Positions 36,703 through 45,163 of a DNA stretch of 64,000 nt are shown here, one piece after another. The notes under the pieces were generated by a model. The model did no database searches and had not been told where the DNA came from. It saw nothing but the letters and a program-made list of their open reading frames with translations. A program made the translations under genes and the position numbers. Source of the DNA: Planctomycetota bacterium (GTDB taxonomy: Bacteria > Planctomycetota > Planctomycetia > Isosphaerales > Isosphaeraceae); contig JAJYWB010000027.1 of assembly GCA_021791715.1 (NCBI GenBank), positions 1 through 64,000 on the forward strand, read 5' to 3'. Position 1 is the stretch's first letter, and each line of letters opens with the position of its first letter.

Positions 36703-38586
36703 TTGATTCCTCAACTCGCTTATCCGACGGCCCTGGCGCTCGGCGCGCTCGCGATTCCGATCGTGATCTTCTACATCCTCAAGATCAGGCTGCGCCGTGA
36801 ACCCGTCGCGACGATCATGTTCTGGAATCAGATCTTCGAGGAAAAAAAGCCGCGGTCTTTATGGCAAAAACTAAGACATTTGATCTCTCTTTTGCTTCAG
36901 CTCGCGTTTTTGGCGCTGTTGGTTTTCGCGATCGCCGAGCCTTTTTTTTCGTGGGAGAGCGGGCGTGCGCGGCGGATCGTGATCGTGATCGATCAATCGG
37001 CGAGCATGAACGCGACCGACGTCAAGCCGACCCGGCTCGAACGCGCCAAAGACGAGGCGATCAAACTGATCGACGCGATGAGGTTCCGCGACGAGGCGGC
37101 GATCATCGCCGCCGGCAACCCCCCCCGCGTTTATTCGGGGCTCACCGATCATCCGCGAACCCTCCGCGACGCTGTTCAAGCAATCCGGGCCGCCGACGGA
37201 CCGACGACCGTCCCCCAGGCGGTCGAGCTCGCGCGAAGGCTCGTCGTCGATCATGATAATAAACGCATCGTTATCATATCGGATGGGGGATTTCCCGGTT
37301 CGACCGATATGCTCAAAGACGAATCGATCGCAGCGGTCGCGGTCGGATCCTCTGCGACGAACGTCGGGATCACGCGGTTTCAGGCTCGCAGGAGCCTGGT
37401 CGATCCGATCGGTTACGAGATTCTCGTCGAGGCGATGAACGGTTCGAACGAACCCGTCGAACGGAGGCTCGAGATCGATCTCGCCGGCGAACCCGTCGAC
37501 GTCGTTCCGCTTAAGCTCGCCGCGGGCGAAAAATGGACCCGAGTTTTCGAGAAAACCTCGGCCGAGGGGGGGATCCTCAAGGCGTTTTTCGATAAGCCCG
37601 ATTCTCTTCAAGCCGACGACTCGGCGTGGGCGATCCTCCCCAAACGCGAATATCAACGCGTTATCTTATCAACTGCCGGCAATTTGTTTTTGGAGAAGGT
37701 TTTCGAGGCGATCCCGCTCGTTAAATTGACGGTCGTCAAAGAGATCGCGAAAGCGACCGAACCGGGGGCGATTCTGGCGTTTCATCGCTCCGTGCCGGCG
37801 GTGATTCCGAAGGGGCGGGTGATCGTGATCGAACCCGATCGATCGACCGATCTGTGGGATCGAGGCGAAGCGATCGCGGCGCCGATCGTCGCCAAACAAG
37901 ATAAAGATTCGCCCCTCATGGCTCATGTTCGGCTTGATAACGTGATGATGCCCGAGGCGCGAAAGCTTTCGATCAAGGGAAAATACACGTCGCTCGCCGA
38001 ATCGGCGACGGGCGATCCGCTTTACGCGCTCATTCGACGTCCCGAGGGGGACGTTCTGGTGATCACGGTGAATCTTGATAAAAGCGATTTGCCGCTGCAA
38101 ACGGCGTTTCCAATTTTAACGACGAACGCGAGCGCGTATTTCGCGGGAGAAAAGGGAGAATTGAAAGAGTCGATCGCCGCGGGATCGGTCGCCGACGTGT
38201 CGATTCCCGACATCAAAGCGAATGAACATGTCTCGTTCATCGCGATCGCGCCCGACGGCGCCGTGCGCGATCTTCCTCCCGCGGCGAACGGAAAAATCAC
38301 GATCGGCCCGCTCGATCGGAGCGGCGTGTGGAGCGTCGTTAAAAAACCCCAAAACGACGAGCGAGCGAGGGGGGGCGAGATGCGATCGACGCCGCTCGCG
38401 CAGGTCGCGTGCAATCTCGCCGAACGCCGCGAGACCGATCTTCGCCCCGCCGCGGATTGGTCGACGCGCCGCGTCGATATCGCGCGCGGCTTCGGCGGTC
38501 GACCCGTGTGGTATTACCTGATCGCGACCGCCTGGATTTTAACCGCGTGGGAGTGGTTCCTCTATCAACGAAGGTGGATCGACTGA
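36703..38586 (+). CDS. BatA/VWA-domain membrane protein
   Basis: This is a 627-residue protein using a TTG start at 36703 with a GGGAG 12 bases upstream, and no ATG fits better. The N-terminal BatA membrane domain has helices at about residues 7-25 and 54-80. A VWA domain with the MIDAS sequence DQSASM follows (about 93-240), then a long extracytoplasmic region rich in beta-strands, and a final transmembrane segment near WYYLIATAWILTAWEWF. It fits between DUF58 and the larger VWA gene in the MoxR operon. The function is unknown, with probable assembly of or tension sensing at the envelope. Confidence 0.88.
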   Translation: MIPQLAYPTALALGALAIPIVIFYILKIRLRREPVATIMFWNQIFEEKKPRSLWQKLRHLISLLLQLAFLALLVFAIAEPFFSWESGRARRIVIVIDQSASMNATDVKPTRLERAKDEAIKLIDAMRFRDEAAIIAAGNPPRVYSGLTDHPRTLRDAVQAIRAADGPTTVPQAVELARRLVVDHDNKRIVIISDGGFPGSTDMLKDESIAAVAVGSSATNVGITRFQARRSLVDPIGYEILVEAMNGSNEPVERRLEIDLAGEPVDVVPLKLAAGEKWTRVFEKTSAEGGILKAFFDKPDSLQADDSAWAILPKREYQRVILSTAGNLFLEKVFEAIPLVKLTVVKEIAKATEPGAILAFHRSVPAVIPKGRVIVIEPDRSTDLWDRGEAIAAPIVAKQDKDSPLMAHVRLDNVMMPEARKLSIKGKYTSLAESATGDPLYALIRRPEGDVLVITVNLDKSDLPLQTAFPILTTNASAYFAGEKGELKESIAAGSVADVSIPDIKANEHVSFIAIAPDGAVRDLPPAANGKITIGPLDRSGVWSVVKKPQNDERARGGEMRSTPLAQVACNLAERRETDLRPAADWSTRRVDIARGFGGRPVWYYLIATAWILTAWEWFLYQRRWID

Positions 38587-38587
38587 T

Positions 38588-41203
38588 ATGAACGACTTCG
38601 CGACGACTTTCGCATTCGCACTCGAACTCGCGCGGCCGGCGTGGCTGTTCGGTTTATTATTGATCCCTGTACTCATTTATTATTTTATCAAAAGCCTGTG
38701 CGATTTACCGCGCAGGCAGCGGGTTGTTTCGCTGATCGGCAGGTCTTTGATTTTAACGCTTCTGGTTTTGTGCCTGGCGGGTTTAACGTTGCTTAAGCCG
38801 ACCGCCGAGCGTTATGTCGTCTTCGCGGTCGATCGAAGTGTGAGCGTGGGGGACGATTCGCGCAAGGCGGAAGACGCGTTTATCGAGAGCGCCAAGCGAT
38901 CCGCGGGTCGGAATCGATACGCGGTGTTGCCGTTCGCGGCGCGGCCCGGGGCTCTCGTACCCGATCGGCCCCGCGGCGGTCGAGACGATTCGAAACCGGC
39001 CGAGCCGCTCGACGAGAAGGGAACCGATATCGCCGCGGCGATCGAGGTTGCAAAGGCTTCGTGCCCGCCGTTTTTCGTCCCCAAGATCGTGGTTTTGAGC
39101 GACGGGAACGCGACCTCGGGAGACGCGATCAAGGCTTCGCTCCGCGCGGGGGCGCCGATATCGACCGTCGCGGTCGAGCCCCGGAAAGACCCCGAGGCTC
39201 AGGTTTCGGCGGTCGAAGTTCCCGCGCAGGTTCGCCAGGGAGAGCCGTTCCGCGTCGAGGTCGTCGTCGATTCCAATCATGACGATGAAGGCGAAATCGA
39301 GGTGTATCGCGGACCGATCAAGGTCGTATCGGAGCGTAAAAAGATCAAGAAAGGCGAAAATCGCTTCCGCTTCGACCAGCGAGTCGACGACGAACGGCTG
39401 GCGACCTACACCGCACGGATCAAAGGATTTAAAGATACTTTGTTGGATAACAACTCCGACTCGGGGCTGGTTTTCACCGACGGCAAGCCGCGCGTGCTCG
39501 TGATCGAAAGCGACCCCAAAAGCGCCGAGAGGCTCGCGTGGGCGCTCGAGGAGCAGGACGTGAAGGTCGACGTTCGTCCCCCTCAAGGCGCCCCCGACGA
39601 TCTCTCCGACCTGCAAAATTACGAGCTCCTCGTTCTTTCGAACGTCCCCGCGACGTCGCTCACCTCGCGTCAGATGGAAATTGCGCGAACGTATGTTCAA
39701 GATCTTGGCGGGGGTTTGATGATGCTCGGCGGCGATCAATCGTTCGGGCTCGGCGGTTATTACAAGACGGTCGTCGAGGAGATTTTGCCGGTCCGGAGCG
39801 ATTTTGAGAAGGAGAAGGAGAAGCCGAGTTTGGCGATGGTGTTGATCATCGATAAATCGGGATCGATGGGGGGCGAGAAGATCGAGATGGCGAAGGAGGC
39901 GGCGCGGGCCGCGGTCGAACTGCTCGGCCCCAACGATAAAATCGGCGTGATCGCGTTCGAGGGGGAATCGTATTGGGTTTCGGAGATTCATCCGTGTTCG
40001 GACAAGGGATTCGTGCTCGACCGCGTGGCGACGATCGACGCCGGCGGCGGAACGGTGATGTATCCCGCGATGGACGAGGCGTATCAGGCGTTGCGGGGAA
40101 CGGTCGCGAAGCTTAAACATGTAATCATTCTAACCGACGGCATCTCGGCGCCGGGAGATTTCGAGGGAATCACGCAATCGATGGCGCAGGATCGGATCAC
40201 CGTGACGACCGTCGGCGTGGGAGACGACGCCGACCGCAATTTGCTCGAGGAGATCGCCCGGATCGGCTCGGGTCGATTCTACGAGGCGACCGATCCCGGG
40301 TCGGTTCCACAAATCTTCGCCAAAGAAACCGTCACCGCGAGCAAATCGGCGATCAACGAACAACCATTTACTCCCCAGGTGATTCGTCCGTCCCAGGCTC
40401 TTTCGGGAGTCGATCTCGAATCGGCGCCGTTTCTGCTTGGATATGTGATCACTCGTCCCAAGTCGACCGCGGAGGTGATCCTCGCGACCGAATCGGGCGA
40501 TCCGCTCCTCGCGTGGTGGCGTTACGGCCTTGGTTTCAGCGTCGCGTTCACGTCCGACGCCAAAAACAGATGGGCCGCCGAATGGGTGAACTGGCCCGAA
40601 TTCGGCAAATTCTGGGCTCAGATCGCGCGGCATTCGATGCGCAAAGGAGACGCCAAGGGAACGGTCGTTCAGTTAAACCGACGCGATCGGAAGGCGACGA
40701 TCGCGCTCGACGCGATCGAGCCCTCGGGACGTTTCCTCAACGACGCCCAAACCGAGCTGACGGTGATCGATCCTCAACTGGGAGAAACGAAGATCGAGCC
40801 CGTTCAAACCGCTCCCGGACGCTATCAGGCCGAGTTCGACACGACCCGCGCGGGATCGTATCATCTCGAATTGACCGTGAAACGAGGAGGCGCGGTCGTC
40901 GCGCGGCAATCGCGTGGAATCGCGGTCGGCTATCCCGACGAACTGCGGATTCGCGCGACGAACGAAGCGTCGCTCAAATCGATCGCTCGATTGTCGGGAG
41001 GCGTTTACAATCCCAAACCCGAGACGGTTTTTGATCCGACCGAAACGAGGGTTTCGCGAGCGATTCCGCTTTGGCCGTATCTCGCGGCCTTCGCGGCGGT
41101 TTTATTCACGCTCGACGTGGCGCTTCGGCGGATCGATTTTTCGCTCGTTTTCGGCGGGTTCGAACGATTTTCGAAGAATTCGCTTCCCTTGACGAGAAGC
41201 TGA
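38588..41203 (+). CDS. VWA-domain protein with glutamine-amidotransferase-like domain
   Basis: This is an 871-residue protein starting one base after the previous stop. Two N-terminal transmembrane helices (about 18-34 and 48-66) are followed by a VWA-like fold with FAVDRSVSVGDD, a beta-rich segment, and an amidotransferase-like domain near residues 300-400 (VLVIESDPKSAERLAWAL, GGGLMMLGGDQSFGLGGY). A second VWA domain has the MIDAS IDKSGSMGG at about 421-429 and a GGGTVMYPAMDEA segment. A last transmembrane helix is near the C-terminus (LWPYLAAFAAVLFTLDVAL). This is the usual large membrane component of MoxR-VWA operons in planctomycetes. Confidence 0.9.
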   Translation: MNDFATTFAFALELARPAWLFGLLLIPVLIYYFIKSLCDLPRRQRVVSLIGRSLILTLLVLCLAGLTLLKPTAERYVVFAVDRSVSVGDDSRKAEDAFIESAKRSAGRNRYAVLPFAARPGALVPDRPRGGRDDSKPAEPLDEKGTDIAAAIEVAKASCPPFFVPKIVVLSDGNATSGDAIKASLRAGAPISTVAVEPRKDPEAQVSAVEVPAQVRQGEPFRVEVVVDSNHDDEGEIEVYRGPIKVVSERKKIKKGENRFRFDQRVDDERLATYTARIKGFKDTLLDNNSDSGLVFTDGKPRVLVIESDPKSAERLAWALEEQDVKVDVRPPQGAPDDLSDLQNYELLVLSNVPATSLTSRQMEIARTYVQDLGGGLMMLGGDQSFGLGGYYKTVVEEILPVRSDFEKEKEKPSLAMVLIIDKSGSMGGEKIEMAKEAARAAVELLGPNDKIGVIAFEGESYWVSEIHPCSDKGFVLDRVATIDAGGGTVMYPAMDEAYQALRGTVAKLKHVIILTDGISAPGDFEGITQSMAQDRITVTTVGVGDDADRNLLEEIARIGSGRFYEATDPGSVPQIFAKETVTASKSAINEQPFTPQVIRPSQALSGVDLESAPFLLGYVITRPKSTAEVILATESGDPLLAWWRYGLGFSVAFTSDAKNRWAAEWVNWPEFGKFWAQIARHSMRKGDAKGTVVQLNRRDRKATIALDAIEPSGRFLNDAQTELTVIDPQLGETKIEPVQTAPGRYQAEFDTTRAGSYHLELTVKRGGAVVARQSRGIAVGYPDELRIRATNEASLKSIARLSGGVYNPKPETVFDPTETRVSRAIPLWPYLAAFAAVLFTLDVALRRIDFSLVFGGFERFSKNSLPLTRS

Positions 41204-41330
41204 TCGTACACTCGTACTCGGAATTCGTTCCCTCGATTCCGGGGGGGGCGCGAAACGACGAGTTTCAATCATCGGTCGGATCGGCTGATATTACGCGTTC
41301 GGGCTTTCTTCTATCTGTGAGGACGGACTC

Positions 41331-42839
41331 ATGCCAAGTCGGATCCATGACGAGTTAGGACCGGTTCGCGGCCGCCAGTTCACCTCGCTGGCGCTTCGAT
41401 ACGCGATCGCGGGGCTGACGATCGGTTCGGTGATCGCGGTCGGTCTGGGGATCGCGCGGTTGATCGGCGCGGGTTCGATCGGCCCCGCGTGGGCGATCGC
41501 GCTCTTGGCGGGAAGTCCGATCGCGGGGGTGATCGTCGCGGCGATCCGGATCGTCGGGCGTCCGTCGTGGCACGACGCGGCTCAAGCCGTCGACGAACAC
41601 TACTCTCTGAAAGACCGCGCCGCGACTTCGCTCGAATTCATAGCCAAGCCGATCGTGACGGCGATGCACACGCTTCAAATCGACGACGCCGAGCGACATC
41701 TCGATTCGGTCGATCCCAAACGCGTCGTGCCGATCCGCGTTCCGGCGATCGCTCCCTACGCGTGCGGCGGGTTTTTGCTGGCTTTGGTGCTTTTGGCGTG
41801 GCCGCCGCGGGCGACGACCGCGGACGCCAAACCCTCCGAGCCGCTCCCTCAGATCGTCGCCGAGGCGCAAAAGCTTGAAGAAGATCTCAAATCGCTCGAT
41901 GAGCTCGCCCAGCAACAAAAAGACAAGGAACTCGAAAAAACGCTGAAAGAGCTGAAGCAAAAGGTTGAGGAGCTCAAGCAACCCGGGGTCGACGTGAAAG
42001 AGGCTCTCGCCAAGCTTTCGGAGATGCAGGCGAGTTTGATCGCGCAGCAGGCGCAATACAATCCCGCTCTCGTCGACGCTCACCTTCAGGCGTTGGGAGA
42101 GGCGATGAGCGCTTCGGAGGCTCTGCAAGAGGCTTCGGAGGCTCTCCAAAGCGGTAATCACGATCAGGCCGCCGAGAAGCTCGAAAAGATCGATCCCAAA
42201 GAGGTCGACCGCAAGGCTGCGAAGTCGGTGAAAGAGAAGCTCAAAAAGCTCGCCAAGAAGATGAAAGACGAAGGCCAGGGACGGCTCGGCGAGGCGACCG
42301 AGACGCTCGGCGACGGCATTGAAGATCAAGACGCGAACAAAACCAAATTCGCGGGAGGTAAAATCGCCGGCATTTGTCGAAGCCAATCGCGCAAGAAGGC
42401 GATGTTCAACGCGCTTTGCCTTCAGTGCGATAAACTTTCCGAGTGCAAAGCGAACTGCAATAAGAACAGCCTGACGAAGGGAAAATCGCCCAAATCGACG
42501 ACACCAAAGTCGACGTTCGGCATGGGAACGAACGGCGATCTTTACGGCGAGATGCGCCAACTGGGAGCGAAGCGCGACCGCAAAGACATCACGGGCAAGA
42601 TGGGGGAGGGGCCGTCCGAAACCGAGACGACGCATTCTCCCGAGGGGCGAGAAGTCGCATCGGCGAAATACAAAGAAGCTTATCAGAAATATCGCAAGAT
42701 GAGCGAATCGGTTCTCGACGGCGAGGCGATCCCGCTGGGACATCGCCAGACGATCCGGCGTTATTTCGAGCTGATTCGTCCATCGAACGCCGAGCAAGAT
42801 CTGATCGACGCTCCGGGCAAGGACGGCGGGTCGAAGTAA
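41331..42839 (+). CDS. Membrane-anchored coiled-coil protein of the MoxR operon
   Basis: This is a 502-residue protein. Helices at about residues 22-38 and 48-65 and again near 142-158 are followed by a long Glu/Lys-rich coiled coil (about 175-330) with repeated LKEL/EEL heptads. A Cys-containing patch with six Cys (about 343-380: GICR, LCLQCDKL, ECKANCNK) is unusual for the cell interior and could bind metal. The C-terminal 120 residues (FGMGTNGDLYGEM, GEGPSETETTHSPEG, AYQKYRKMSESVL, PLGHRQTIRRYFELI) look well conserved in planctomycetes. It is separated by 127 bases from the VWA gene and is probably the last gene of the operon, given the terminator that follows. Confidence 0.8.
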   Translation: MPSRIHDELGPVRGRQFTSLALRYAIAGLTIGSVIAVGLGIARLIGAGSIGPAWAIALLAGSPIAGVIVAAIRIVGRPSWHDAAQAVDEHYSLKDRAATSLEFIAKPIVTAMHTLQIDDAERHLDSVDPKRVVPIRVPAIAPYACGGFLLALVLLAWPPRATTADAKPSEPLPQIVAEAQKLEEDLKSLDELAQQQKDKELEKTLKELKQKVEELKQPGVDVKEALAKLSEMQASLIAQQAQYNPALVDAHLQALGEAMSASEALQEASEALQSGNHDQAAEKLEKIDPKEVDRKAAKSVKEKLKKLAKKMKDEGQGRLGEATETLGDGIEDQDANKTKFAGGKIAGICRSQSRKKAMFNALCLQCDKLSECKANCNKNSLTKGKSPKSTTPKSTFGMGTNGDLYGEMRQLGAKRDRKDITGKMGEGPSETETTHSPEGREVASAKYKEAYQKYRKMSESVLDGEAIPLGHRQTIRRYFELIRPSNAEQDLIDAPGKDGGSK

Positions 42840-42890
42840 CACGGACGCGCGAGAGTTTGATTCTTAGATAGCGAAACGTTTATTTGTAAC

Positions 42891-42922
42891 GCGGGCGTCG
42901 GCGATCGGCGCCCGCATTTTGT
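42891..42922 (+). terminator. Rho-independent-like terminator after the MoxR operon
   Basis: GCGGGCG (42891-42897) and its complement CGCCCGC (42909-42915) form a perfect GC stem followed by ATTTTGTTT. It lies 52 bases after the stop of the last operon gene, a good position for transcription termination. Confidence 0.75.
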
Positions 42923-42979
42923 TTCGTATATCTTTCTGAATCGATCAATTTAACTTATTGAATTAAATATCAACACATT

Positions 42980-43738
42980 TTAGATATCATTTGCGGATCC
43001 GATAGCGATCGCGAGATCGCGAAAGGTCGTTAATCCCTCGATTTCACGCCGAGGTTCAAAAATCTCCCAAATCATCGCCGCCACGATCGAACAGATCACC
43101 AGAAGCCAATTTTTCGCGTCATGAAAACCAACAAACTCCAGCGCGACCGCCGTCGATAAGAAAAGCACGAAACAAGCCGCGATCGAAGCGGCGGCCATCA
43201 TGTCTCGCGAATTCCGTTTGCTAAACGAGGGGACGGATCCCGGAGCGAGCGCGGCGATTTGATCGAAAAAGATCGCGTCGTACTCGTCGTAATATTGATC
43301 CAAACGTGTCGAAGGTTTTATCTTTGATCGATCCGCTCCCGCTTCGACGAGGAGGGATCGAATCGCCAGAAACGCCCCCGCGGGGAGACAATCCGCCGAA
43401 CCAAGCACTCGAACCGGACGCACGCGTCGCCGCTTCCCCTTAGTCGCAATCGCCTCACAAACGCCCAGCAAGCGACGTTCCTTGGCGGGATCAAGAAGCG
43501 AACGCCATTCGGAATCGGTATAATCCACCCCGAAAAACGCGCCCAAACCCCGGCCGAGCCGCCTCGTTCCCGGTAAAAGGCTCGACTTTCGCCACTCGGC
43601 GACGGACGAATCGAAAGTGAGCTCGGTCGAACGATCGCCGTAACCCTCCGCGTTACGGTAGCGCATCTGATCTCGCATCACCGCGAGAATGTACTCCGCG
43701 GTCGCGGGCTCCTCGTTTAAATAACCGGTGATATTCAT
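42980..43738 (-). CDS. Hypothetical membrane protein, two C-terminal transmembrane helices
   Basis: This is a 252-residue protein, unrecognised. Residues 1-170 are soluble and charged, with an EWRSLLDPAKERRLLGVCEAI helix and a Cys in GSADCLPAGAFLAIRSLL. Two adjacent hydrophobic helices lie at about 184-202 and 211-227, followed by a charged tail with EPRREIEGLTTFRDLAI. Composition matches the host. It converges with the MoxR operon. The function is unknown. Confidence 0.7.
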   Translation of the reverse strand: MNITGYLNEEPATAEYILAVMRDQMRYRNAEGYGDRSTELTFDSSVAEWRKSSLLPGTRRLGRGLGAFFGVDYTDSEWRSLLDPAKERRLLGVCEAIATKGKRRRVRPVRVLGSADCLPAGAFLAIRSLLVEAGADRSKIKPSTRLDQYYDEYDAIFFDQIAALAPGSVPSFSKRNSRDMMAAASIAACFVLFLSTAVALEFVGFHDAKNWLLVICSIVAAMIWEIFEPRREIEGLTTFRDLAIAIGSANDI

Positions 43739-43968
43739 TGAATTTATCTAATTTAATCGAAAAACCTTAATTTATCAATATACAATTGAATCATCGATCG
43801 CCGCGGCGACCAGGCGGCCGACTTGATCGCTTTTGACGATCAAACGCAATCCGATTTTGACGATTCTCCGAGAGAGAAACAAGTCGAGGCTCGATTGACG
43901 CGCGGCTCGGTTCCAAGACAAGATAACCATGGAAAAGCGAATCGGCGTTTTCGCCTGGAGAAAGCCTT

Positions 43969-44529
43969 ATGCGAAATCCGTTCGGAAGGGTCGGCTCGGC
44001 GATCTTGGTCTCCGCGTTTGTGGCGGGGGTCGTCGTCGCGGGCGCCGATCTCAAATCGGGATTGCAGGTCGGCGACGCCGCCGGCCCGTTTGAAGTTCGG
44101 GACATCACGGGCCCGAACAAGGGTAAAACCCTCTGTTATCGCTGACAATACGGCGTCGCTCCCGTGGTCTGCGTGTTCGCACGCGAGATCAGCGAGCCCT
44201 TGACCAGTTTGGTCAAGAACATCGATTCCAAGATCGCCGATCATCACGCCTTGAAATGTTTCGTCGTCGTCCTCACCGAAAACGCCGACAAAACCTCCGC
44301 CAAACTCAAACAACTCGCCGAGAAACATGGGATTTCCAACGTCCCATTAACGTTGATCGAGGACGCCGAGGGTCCCTCGGAGTATAAGATCGCCAAAAAC
44401 GCCGACGTCACGGTGATGATGTGGCGTCAGACCAAGGTCAAGGTGAATCACTCCTTCGCCAAAGGAGAGTTGACCGAGGCCAAAGTTAAAGACGTCGTCG
44501 CCGATATCTCAAAGATCCTCGGCGATTGA
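43969..44529 (+). CDS. Secreted thioredoxin-like protein with in-frame TGA in its CxxU motif (selenoprotein candidate)
   Basis: From the ATG at 43969 (GGAG eight bases upstream) a signal peptide (SAILVSAFVAGVVVAGA) leads to GLQVGDAAGPFEVRDITGP and GKTLCYR, then a TGA at 44143-44145, and the same frame continues QYGVAPVVCVFARE through a complete thioredoxin-like fold (GISNVPLTLIEDAEGPSEYKIA) to a TGA at 44527-44529. Reading the first TGA as selenocysteine gives a 186-residue protein with Cys56-Tyr-Arg-Sec59. As I recall, homologous planctomycete proteins have Cys-Tyr-Arg-Cys here, so TGA sits exactly at the second redox residue. Conserved coding on both sides argues against a dead gene. TGA serves as an ordinary stop elsewhere in the window. 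A nonsense mutation from TGC remains the main alternative. Automatic calling would start at the internal GTG at 44164 and lose the active site. Confidence 0.7.
44143..44184 (+). promoter_or_regulatory. Candidate SECIS-like element after the in-frame TGA
   Basis: Bacterial SECIS hairpins start just after the UGA and carry an apical GGUCU-type loop about 20 bases on, as in E. coli fdhF. Here GGTCT lies at 44166-44170 (bases 24-28 from the T of TGA), flanked by CGT and GCG, which can pair weakly. Immediately after it GCGTG-TTCG-CACGC (44171-44184) is a perfect hairpin. The spacing is encouraging, but the apical stem is short, so this is only a candidate. Confidence 0.35.
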
Positions 44530-44610
44530 GACCGACGTTTTTCGTTCCGTGAATTGATCGCGGAGCGTGTCGTTACGATCATCACTATTTCGCCGATTCG
44601 CATTCTCGAT

Positions 44611-44642
44611 CGACCCGGGCGCGTGTCCCGGGTCGTTTCGTC
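44611..44642 (+). terminator. Terminator after the selenoprotein-candidate gene
   Basis: CGACCCGGG (44611-44619) and its complement CCCGGGTCG (44627-44635) form a perfect 9-bp stem with a seven-base loop, followed by TTTCGTCTT. It lies 82 bases past the final stop of the thioredoxin-like gene, which suggests that the transcript covers the whole frame, including the part after the internal TGA. Confidence 0.75.
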
Positions 44643-45024
44643 TTCGAAGCCTTCGCCAAGCGAAACGCGTGGAATCAAGGGGACGACTTCGCTCCTCCGA
44701 GATTCGCCTATCCCTTTACATAAACATCTGCTTAATAAATCAATTGATTAATTAATGCTGCTTTAACACTATCATTTATTGGGATCGTGTTGATTTTTCG
44801 CAACGCGTCTTCGCGGCGGGGCGCCGCTATGGGGTAATGGAGTGATGGACGCGATTCTTCGGTGATGAAACGCCCGGAAAACTTTGAAGGAGGAGGCGGG
44901 CGCGGGGGATGAAATTCGATGGAAATCGGGGGTCACAAGCCGAGCGATTGGTCGTATGTTTGAATGGAGTGAAACCCACCCGGTCGACATACATGCTATC
45001 GAGAATGGGCGGTCGCGAAAAGAT
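44643..45024. other. Gene-free stretch before the DUF1549 gene
   Basis: About 380 bases without a supportable gene. AT-rich sequence lies at 44,735-44,785. The short frames on the minus strand here are Arg- and Pro-rich and lack ribosome sites. The promoter of the DUF1549 gene follows directly. Confidence 0.5.
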
Positions 45025-45054
45025 TTGACAATCGGCTCGCGCGTTACGTAGTTT
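45025..45054 (+). promoter_or_regulatory. Candidate sigma-70-type promoter for the DUF1549 gene
   Basis: A perfect TTGACA at 45025-45030 is followed after 18 bases by TAGTTT (45049-45054), a moderate -10 match. It lies about 110 bases before the ATG at 45164, which has an AGGAGG ribosome site at 45152-45157. The -35 box is the only perfect TTGACA I noticed in a gene-free region of the window. Confidence 0.5.
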
Positions 45055-45163
45055 AGAAGAAGAATCAAGCCTCCATCCAGCGTACCCTGGCCGATCGCGT
45101 TAACGCGGTTGGTGTTTGGGCTTTTGATCAATGACAATTCGGTGGAATCCGAGGAGGACGGCG

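Noticed and set aside
38783-40120. 445-codon antisense frame over the VWA gene
   Set aside because: It mirrors the codon bias of a clear VWA gene and has no ribosome site or domain.
41355-42842. 495-codon antisense frame over the MoxR-operon coiled-coil gene
   Set aside because: Leu/Arg-rich mirror of a Glu/Lys-rich coiled coil, a known artefact of such sequences.
44164-44529. Separate short gene starting at the GTG at 44164
   Set aside because: It would start inside a thioredoxin fold without ribosome site or signal peptide, whereas the upstream in-frame segment supplies both. Treated as part of one gene read through TGA.
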